DNA of 64,000 nucleotides from Sipunculus nudus (Eukaryota > Annelida > Sipuncula > Golfingiida > Sipunculidae). Every line of letters begins with the position of its first letter. The stretch's first letter is position 1. Made by a program: the position numbers and the translations under genes. Under the pieces are notes generated by a model, which was given only the letters and a program-made list of their open reading frames with translations, was not told the DNA's origin and did not search any database. The DNA lies in contig CM049314.1 in the NCBI GenBank assembly GCA_026874595.1, positions 53,677,812 through 53,741,811 on the forward strand. Reading direction: 5' to 3'. Shown piece after piece: positions 56,580-64,000 of this stretch.

Positions 56580-57030
56580 ATATGTAGGCACTCCCCGGTC
56601 ACTGGTAGGTCCTTGCAATCAGAACACAACCAGCCCTTTTTTATGTGATCTGGGTAAACTACAGACAGCTAAGACAATTTGCAGTCAGGCAGAACACAGA
56701 GTGGATTGCTTCATAGATGGTGAAGGTTAACAGAAACCCTTCCAGGAAATCTTGTTAAGCATAAGCTAAAAACACACAACTCGCTGCTCAGGTGAAATTT
56801 TATGTAGATACTCAATGGTCAATGATTGGTCCTTGCAATCAAAACACAATACAACCAGCCCCTTATGTTTCTGGATGATTATCAGATAGCCTGGATGAAT
56901 GAAGTCAGGCAGAATATTATCAGAGGGTTACTTCAGATTAACTCAGGGGGAATCACAGAAAAACCCTCCCTAGAAACCTTGTCAGGGCCTTAAGCAAGCT
57001 GGAAATACACAATTCAGGTGAAACTTGGGC
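56580..57030. repeat. Imperfect internal duplication within the hAT element
   Basis: Blocks around 56610 (GGTCCTTGCAATCAGAACAC, AACCAGCCC, GTCAGGCAGAA, AACAGAAACCCTTCC, ACACACAACTCG) recur in order around 56829 (GGTCCTTGCAATCAAAACAC, AACCAGCCC, GTCAGGCAGAA, CACAGAAAAACCCTCC, ATACACAATTCAGG). Period about 220 bases. Confidence 0.55.
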
Positions 57031-57185
57031 AAAGAGGGATCAGCAGTTATGACTAATTTGTTTGTTTGACTTCAGGCAGAACTTTTCATTTAAGTAAAAG
57101 TGAAAAGTAATTGAAAAAGTCATTCAAATTACAGTGCTTTTTCCAAATAATTAATTACAATTACTTGTAATTTGAAATTTGTTAT

Positions 57186-59804
57186 CGACCTTATCAAATG
57201 AACAAGAACATGAGCGAATTTAAACACGACTTGTACAGACTTGGAGTAAATCAAGAAACGAACCGCAATGACAATTACAAACGTGAGCTGTACTGGCTAA
57301 ATAAAATCCTCTGGAACATTAGACTTTACAATATGTAGAAGTTCATAAATATAACTTAATATTTTTAAAATGATGTAAGATGTTTAAATATACAACCTGT
57401 TTTTCCTGTTTCTTTATGTGTAGGATTCCTCCGTGCCTCCAAGAACGATTAACATTCAGGAGAAATCTTTATTTGATTACCCAATAACATATACCACGAA
57501 ACCATTACCCGCTGTATTCTAAGTGATTTATGTGTGCAGGTCACAGCGAGCGGGCACCTGCTCAGAGAGTTACTCAACTATATATGATGGGTCTGCGGGT
57601 GATCCGGCGATGCGAAATGTTTATGTGTATGTGTGTGTGATGGTGTGTGTATGTGTACACGTCCCCGTTCTCGGAATTGTTTATATATTTCACAGGATAT
57701 TGCAATATAAATGTTTTATACTTCTGTGAGGTGGCCTAAAAGCCCATTTTCCCACATGACGGTGTCATTATACTTATAGCTGACTTTGTGAAAAACAGCC
57801 ACAGGAAAAGAATATATGAAAGACGGGACACCTGATAATTCAAGAATTCTCATACACATCGATGGTATTAAACGTATTAAACTATTCTGTTCTATTATAA
57901 AATGTTTCAGAATAATTATTTAATTAAAAAAGAAAAAAACATACACAAAGGTATAACGAATGCTTTAAACAGATATAACAAATGATAATTCATGTGCGCG
58001 ATACGTTTTTTTTTAATGACGGTCAAATAAACGGGGGTAAAAATATTTTTTGATTTTTCTGGAACCTAAATTAATTATTTTTTCCCCTTTGACATAAGTA
58101 GTTTTTTGACAGGAAATATGTTATGAGACCCTTAAAAGATACTGGCATACAGGTTTTGCTCGAGGGAACTTGGCGTGATCACTGCAGGGCGATGAAAGCC
58201 GTCATCGGATAGGTGCTATTTTAGTTTCCACACTGGCGTGTCTGATGCCAATTCTGAAGGTCAAGAGCCGTATGCTTTTTGGCTGTTGCACTTCGATTAC
58301 CTCGTTTGTGGTAAAATTCGCCCGATATAAGCCCATGCATGTTTTTAGGGTTTCCGCCTTTATTCAACAAGCAATGTGAATTTTTTTCATTGATTTTGTA
58401 TATTTTCTAAATATACAAAGCAAAACTATATACATCCCACAGATGTATAAAGTCAATGACGGAATATTTTTTTGCAAACTATTTGTAAAATCCTTTATTG
58501 ATTGGAGGATTATGCTCCTTAAGTATGGCATACAGAAATTGAGCAATATAAAAAATAACGAAAGTTATATCATGTAGATATAATGAGAATTCTTTCAATC
58601 AAATTTTATTAAGCCAAAAACTACGTATTATTTGTTTACCCATCTTGTACAGTACCACTTACTAAGGGTAGGTGAGCCTATCGTTCTCAGAATATTTTTA
58701 TTCTTAAAACAAAATAATGTTCAATTACAGGAGCGAAACGCTATTATATATCACAAGAATCAACGTCTACTGCTGTGCTGAAAAATGCGGTTGTTCTTTA
58801 TCAGTCAGCATTTCAAGTTGCAGTGTCTCTCCGAGGCTGTGCTGCTTGCCATCTCGCACAACGTTTCTATTTTACAAGCAGGGATATTTGACATTCCTAC
58901 TACCACGTGGTTTCATTAACCAGATCTGTTCAAACTTTAATTGCTAGTATAAATGAATGTTAAAAGGGAATAACAAAATGCTTACCACACGTTTTTCTTC
59001 ATAGTGTAATAACAACTGTTTCTATACCTTTAAACAGAAAGGCTTACTTTTTATACCTTATCATTGACAATTTTAGGTAAATAACTTCTATAAAATTACA
59101 ACCTGCATTAGCCCTATATGTCAAACCCATGGCAGGTAGTTTACCACTCCCAGGTTGGGTTCACGGTTTCCCACGTGACCATCATATACTTCTCTCTTTA
59201 TTTTCAGCTTCCGTTCTTGCACAATAGACATGCCCTGGTCCCTCTTTCCACTGCAGTTTACTAATTTGTAGCTATGATGCTTTCTTCAGAATGACTGAAA
59301 ATGCAAAAAAGAAGTGATTTGTAAAATTCCATGAAAAATACAGTTTAATTGACAGAATTGTGTGCAGGATTTTGTGTACACTGAATAAGAGCATAAATAG
59401 CTGAATGGGTCACCCTGGTAATTTTCATTTTAGATTTTTTTTAATGGGAATTGTAATTTATATAATATTTATATTAGATATAGTTATATATATGTTCCTC
59501 AGATTATTGGGCTGACTTGAGAGAGACCTCTAGCCATTCATCACCCCAAATGGGTGCCTTCTATGTTACTAAGTTAACACTAGCAGAAAACAATGAGAAA
59601 AGTTATCAGACAATACTCATAATATCCATATTTAAATTAGATTCACAGTGACAGATTCACTTATCGTATAATCATTTGCAACCGATCCCTCCACATGGCT
59701 AAACAGGGCTTGTGTACTAGCTGTCTGGGTGTAGCGTAGCTAAAGGAATATATGGAAGTATTGACAACTTTGGTGTTCACACACACACCCTCATACACAC
59801 ATAC

Positions 59805-59805
<1 letters not shown>
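57186..59805. other. No gene recognised
   Basis: AT-rich. A short GC-richer patch at 57539-57607 follows a CAG and contains an open stretch (CSESYSTIYDGSAGD), but no domain could be assigned. Nothing else supported. Confidence 0.4.

Positions 59806-59860
<55 letters not shown>
59778..59860. repeat. CA and AT microsatellite
   Basis: CA dinucleotides followed by a long AT tract from about 59807. Confidence 0.95.
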
Positions 59861-59863
<3 letters not shown>

Positions 59864-60142
59864 TACAAATATGTGACACAATTAGTTTTAAAAAAAATTA
59901 TCAGTCAGTATAAAAAGTCATTTATCAATCATTTGCATGATGTAAATCTATATGTTGGGTACATAATTGCAGTTTTCTATTTAAGTTGGAGGGCTGGCAA
60001 CTTATTTCAATAAACTAGTATGACAATAATATCACAACACCATACATTTACAACATATCAAATATTCGGTCGTCATTAAATTTACATTGAGTATCTTTGT
60101 TTATATGCTTGTTATACCCTAATTTGAAGGATATGCTTTTAT

Positions 60143-60144
60143 TC

Positions 60145-60224
<80 letters not shown>
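60143..60224. repeat. CT then TA compound microsatellite
   Basis: About 44 bases of CT with one CG interruption, then about 38 bases of TA. Confidence 0.95.
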
Positions 60225-60227
<3 letters not shown>

Positions 60228-60756
60228 CATCTTATGGTGTTTCAATCACAATGTACACGGAGTACACATTAGATCCAGATTTGATAGTTTTCCAAGTACT
60301 TAAAGGATGTATTTTGGGATAATTGTTACATTATTACAACCTGTTGTTCACATAGTTTCAAAATCAGCCATCTATATATAGATTTACCTTAATACATACT
60401 ATAAAATAATCTACTTACCGAACTTGACTGTCACTCAGGAGAGGTACACCATAAATCACTTTGACCAGGAACGCTGTTTATGACTGTTATTAAGACTTCA
60501 AAACGACACATACTATTACATGTACAAGTTATTGGAATTAAGCTTCGACTGGTGCCAATTCTCCATGAGCCAAAATGTTATGAACACCGGAGAGGAGGCC
60601 GTAGGCAAGCCTGACACTGCAGGGAGGCGCAATATGCAGTCACTTGACAACTTTTGACAACTATAGCCCTGTTGAGCCTTTGACACGCCGCTGGGTGGTC
60701 ATAAATGGTATATGTGACAACTCTTTGTTTTCAGTGCAGCCCTACGCGGGACCCTT
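60225..60756. other. No feature recognised
   Basis: Unique AT-rich spacer between microsatellites. Confidence 0.5.
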
Positions 60757-60809
60757 ACACACACACACACATCCACACCCACCATCAACCACTAACCAAC
60801 ACACACATA

Positions 60810-60845
<36 letters not shown>
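60757..60845. repeat. CA then TA compound microsatellite
   Basis: CA-rich stretch with CCACCCACC interruptions followed by a TA tract. Confidence 0.9.
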
Positions 60846-60851
<6 letters not shown>

Positions 60852-61734
60852 TTTGAATTAGCATTTGAGGCGATGCCCCTAATAACATAAATACATATAA
60901 AACACTAATTTGGGGAAGTCACTGCCACTTTCCCTCATATTCCCCAGGGGCGTATTCAAGGGGCGCGCGACCCTTTCTTAATTTTGCTTACACTTATCCC
61001 AGTCAACTACTGTCAAGTGTTATGTTATATATTTAATGTTCGATTATTTATATGTATACGCACACATTTATTTTATTGTATTTATTTACATCATATTTAT
61101 ACAGGGTAATAACCAATCCGCTAAAATCAGGTTTATCTAACTTTGTACCCTTTACCATTTGCAAAAAAAAATATATATATATATTAAGGTAGCATCGCTG
61201 GCACAATCCCCTGAATATAAAATCAATCAAAAGTCTGTTTCAAATGCATATTAGACCCTATAAAGTACATATCATTTTAAACCTGGTACAGAGCTCTTTC
61301 TTATGGTGTATGTATTCACGACATTTTCATATGAAATTTTAACGTTTTCGAAATATTATAATTATCAAATGATTACAACAAATTCTATACCCACTGGATA
61401 GCACTGCAAAGAGCTATTCCACAAAAATGGTTTCAGGATAATAATTTTAACAGATATTTGCTTCTTTATTAAATAATGTAGTTTTATCCTACAATGACGT
61501 ATTTCTTGATTTGGACAAACTCACATTCAAAAGTGTCTACGACAAAATAATATCATGTAAAACTTCTGAACCAATCTTCAAAATAAGGTTACCAAACCTT
61601 TATCAAGACTACAACTTGAAACGAGCAATTAACTAGAATACGGGTAGTCGACAAGCGACTACATGTATCCGCCAAAATAAGAGTAGGATGGGTGAAGTGA
61701 GGCATGGATTGAGTGGCAAGGGAAAACAGAGTTA
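60846..61734. other. Spacer with one hAT-like terminus
   Basis: CAGGGGCGTATTCAAGG at 60945 looks like a hAT-type left end. Its possible partner is at 63951-63969, but no matching target duplication was found. The rest is AT-rich without recognised features. Confidence 0.4.
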
Positions 61735-62650
61735 TATGTGTTACATATTAGAGTGGCTCTCTGCCACGTAAACATGATTGTAGGTGGCGCCACCTGTTAT
61801 TTGAATGAGAAACTATCCATTTATACACATGCTAAATTTCATGTGGAAAAGTCAACCCACTGCAGAGATATGAGTGATTTTATCCCACAGCAGACAAACA
61901 GATGGACGCTGTGCAAAAATGGCTGCAGGTGGCGCCACCATTTTTGTGTATGTTATAAAGCTATCCAAGGGCTACATTTGTGTATTTTTTTTCCTGATTG
62001 GTCAAACGAGTCTGGAGATATAAGCATTAATGTCTGCAGCGTGAACGTGAATGAAGCTGGCGCCACCTGTCATAAAATCAAGAAAGCTATCCAGGATGTA
62101 TACGCATGCCGAATTACAGATAATTTGGTCAAACCACTGCAGAGATATGAGTGATTTTAACCCACAGCAGACAAACAGATGGACGCTGTGCAAAAATGGC
62201 TCAGGTGGCGCCACCATTTTTGTGTATGTTATAAAGCTATCCAAGAGCTAGATTTGTGTAATTTTTCTTTTCCTGATTGGTCGAACGAGTCCGGAGATAT
62301 AAGCATGGATGTCTACAGCGTGAACGTGAATGTAGGTGGCGCCACCTGTCATAAAATCAAGAAAGCTGTGCGGGATGTATACGCATGCTGAATTTCAGGT
62401 AATATGGTCAAACCACTGCAGAGATATGAGTGATTTTAACCCAACGCAGACAAACAGATGGACGCTGTGCAAACATTATTGCAGGTGGCGCCACCTTTTT
62501 TGTGTATATTATAAAGCTATCCAAGGGCTACATTTGTGTAAAAAAATTTTCCTGATCGGTCAAACGGTTCCCGAGATATGTGGGTTTATGTGTGGAAAGA
62601 GACGCACAAAAGGACGCTGGGCAGAGACGTTAGGCACCAGTTCACAAGTG
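61735..62650. repeat. About 275-bp tandem repeat, 3.3 copies, with 12-bp palindromes
   Basis: Units recur at spacings of 273 and 279 bases (GGCGCC at 61786, 62059, 62338). Each carries ACTGCAGAGATATGAGTG, CAGACAAACAGATGGACGCT, TTTTGTGTATGTTATAAAGC and GTCAAACGAGTC. Two palindromic sites per unit, GGTGGCGCCACC, give six in total (61783, 61928, 62056 with one mismatch pair, 62204, 62335, 62484). Open frames across it repeat the same peptides and look incidental. Origin unknown. Confidence 0.85.
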
Positions 62651-62722
62651 ACCCGATAATTTGTATAAGTTTCGGAAAAATTCATCCGTCCAGTAGTCTC
62701 AGAGGAGTTCTCCGGAAACGAA

Positions 62723-62748
62723 CGCGGCGGCGGCGGCTGCGGCGGCGG
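62723..62748. repeat. CGG-rich trinucleotide tract
   Basis: CGGCGGCGGCGGCTGCGGCG, interrupted once, in otherwise AT-rich DNA just after the 275-bp repeat. It lies in a 104-codon open frame (62578-62892) that reads as an Arg-rich stretch and is not recognisable as a gene. Confidence 0.85.
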
Positions 62749-63066
62749 AACCCGGTCAAAAACATAGTATCCGCAAAACTTCGTTTTGGTGGATACAATT
62801 ACGTTTACAAGACCACTCTGGACATGTATCTAAGGCAATTCCAGTTTATAATTTTGCATAACATCCTTGCTGTTATTGAAAATCTAGTTTAAGGTTTAGG
62901 AACGTCTTAATTTTTACTCAATGCAGTTCGAGTCCTATGATTGCGAGCTTCATTAACAAAATGAAAAATATCCCCTTGTTAACCAGGAACCATTAAGCAA
63001 ACACATTTATACTTTAGCGCACCAATAGACTATGTACAGCGTTGATGTACATTCATTCATCCCAGT

Positions 63067-63690
63067 TCATGCACTTGCATGCATCATGGAATTTACATTT
63101 CTGTCGTAGTTTTTGGCTATAATTCGGACAGCTCTGTTTTGTTTCTTTTGTACAATATCGTTAGTGGACCTAACGGAAAACCCCATGCAGATGCATAGGG
63201 CAAAGTCAATATGTGGTTGAATGACTGTCGCATAAACCTTGATCAATGATTGCAGAGAAAGAATTAGCATCTATTATCACCCTAAGTAAACTAGTCTCAT
63301 CAGAACAAGGTAAAGTGGAATCCAATATTGGGATCTTGAGTTTCTGATAGGCATACCTCATCTACAGTACGCTTTAATTTAATCTCAGCTTCATCAGTAT
63401 TTTCCCATGGCAATATACAGTGACATCATCTGTGTACATCACAATACCATCAGTATTTAGCATAGCTGGAACATCATTAATGTATATTAAAAACAGAATT
63501 GGTCCAAGAATCGTACATTGAGGGACACCTACTTTCACAACTGATAAATTATAATTGTAATTTACTGTCTATAAACGATTATGAAGGTATGAATGAAACT
63601 AAGCCACCTTGTTACTAGCAAAACCAAATGTATGCATTTTTTCTAGAAATCTTTTATGATATATAGTAAAAAACGCGACTGTAACTTTTT
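63067..63690 (-). pseudogene. Decayed LINE reverse transcriptase fragment
   Basis: On the minus strand, pieces in more than one frame give AFFTIYHKRFLEKMHTFGF (the family's AFDTVDH...LLxKL block), SYLHNRL, GVPQCTILGPILFLIYINDV (GVPQGSxLGPxLFLxYIND), YTDDVTVY (the YADD catalytic box, Ala changed to Thr) and, 3', VYATVIQPHIDFALCI followed by KKQNRAVRII. At least two stops and a frameshift after the YTDD box break it. The pattern fits a non-LTR retrotransposon of the Jockey/CR1 style. Dead copy; endonuclease and 5' parts are outside the window or lost. Confidence 0.85.
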
Positions 63691-63920
63691 CCTTTCCTTA
63701 TGTTTATTTATATAATATTTTAACATTTGCCAAGAGCAGTTACTGTTGGTCATCCGGGCACATATATAAAATGTATGGCGTTTTAAGTATATAAATATAA
63801 TCATGCTGCTCTATTCCCATGTTAAAATGAAACGGCCGGTTGTATTCGGATAACTGTATTTATTAAATCAGTCATACATCAAAATACCTGCATTGGTTCT
63901 ATTTCGGCCCCGAATTTCAA

Positions 63921-63943
63921 CCCCCCCCCCCCCCCCCCCCCCC
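63921..63943. repeat. 23-base poly-C run
   Basis: Uninterrupted C run followed by CATCTTCAAATCCTGGATAC and GCCACTG, the latter resembling the right terminus of a hAT-like MITE (compare 1823-1835). Confidence 0.9.
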
Positions 63944-64000
63944 ATCTTCAAATCCTGGATACGCCACTGTTCTCATGTCGTTAGTCAACGGTATAACTAT

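Larger units (their letters stand above)
55776..57185. mobile_element. hAT-type DNA transposon remnant
   Basis: The left end CAGGGCTGGGGTCAATTACA is a typical hAT terminus followed by AATTACAATTAC repeats. Inverted copies of the same repeats (GTAATTGTAATTAC near 55897, TTACAATTACTTGTAATTTG near 57152) mark both subterminal regions. A hAT dimerisation-domain remnant lies inside. The right terminal inverted repeat is missing, so the right border is approximate and the element is truncated. Confidence 0.7.

Noticed and set aside
57523-57729. Possible CUB-like exon (CSESYSTIYDGSAGD) after a CAG
   Set aside because: Too short to assign, no convincing donor, and the frame runs into a TG microsatellite.
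61738-62659. Open frames of 66-138 codons
   Set aside because: They repeat the same peptide because of the 275-bp tandem repeat, exist on both strands, and match no family.

Overview
The window looks like animal nuclear DNA. It has spliced exons with GT/AG borders, dense microsatellites, remnants of hAT, LINE and LTR elements, and no operons or bacterial signals. Short GGAC/CGGA tracts inside interspersed repeats, together with an arylacetamide-deacetylase-like gene, fit a lophotrochozoan, most likely a mollusc. That assignment is inference.

One protein-coding gene can be assembled with confidence. It is a minus-strand arylacetamide deacetylase (AADAC)-like membrane esterase with six coding exons: 49316-49140, 46703-46605, 12051-11934, 9769-9706, 4764-4643 and 3690-3044. 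All splice phases agree and the joined product is 408 residues, close to the family's usual length of about 400. The HGGGW oxyanion motif and the Asp and His positions are present, but the nucleophile-elbow serine is replaced by asparagine (GENSGGN). The product may therefore be a pseudoenzyme, or the base may be a sequence error.

Most of the window lies in the introns of this gene. Intron 2 (about 34.6 kb) contains a satellite of about 27.75 kb (13590-41340) built from a 17-bp monomer, roughly 1,600 copies. The core is homogenised and holds kilobase-scale duplications. Both edges are diverged and share an older monomer order. A 32-bp minisatellite follows at 41763-42494. Intron 3 begins with a 45-bp minisatellite whose monomers resemble the exon 3 splice donor itself; a possible solo LTR splits it. 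Intron 4 carries a 47-bp minisatellite of about 42 copies.

Upstream of the gene (49.4-64 kb) I see no convincing host gene. This stretch holds an inverted-repeat element with subterminal ATAATGTAA motifs (50.6-52.9 kb), a diverged 420-bp duplication, an AT-rich hAT element with a broken transposase end (55.8-57.2 kb), several microsatellites, a 275-bp tandem repeat with recurrent 12-bp palindromes (61.7-62.65 kb), and a decayed LINE reverse transcriptase (63.07-63.69 kb). The first 3 kb hold the presumed 3' end of the gene and more repeats.

All coordinates and alignments were made by eye. Repeat borders are approximate to tens of bases; exon borders were read base by base.
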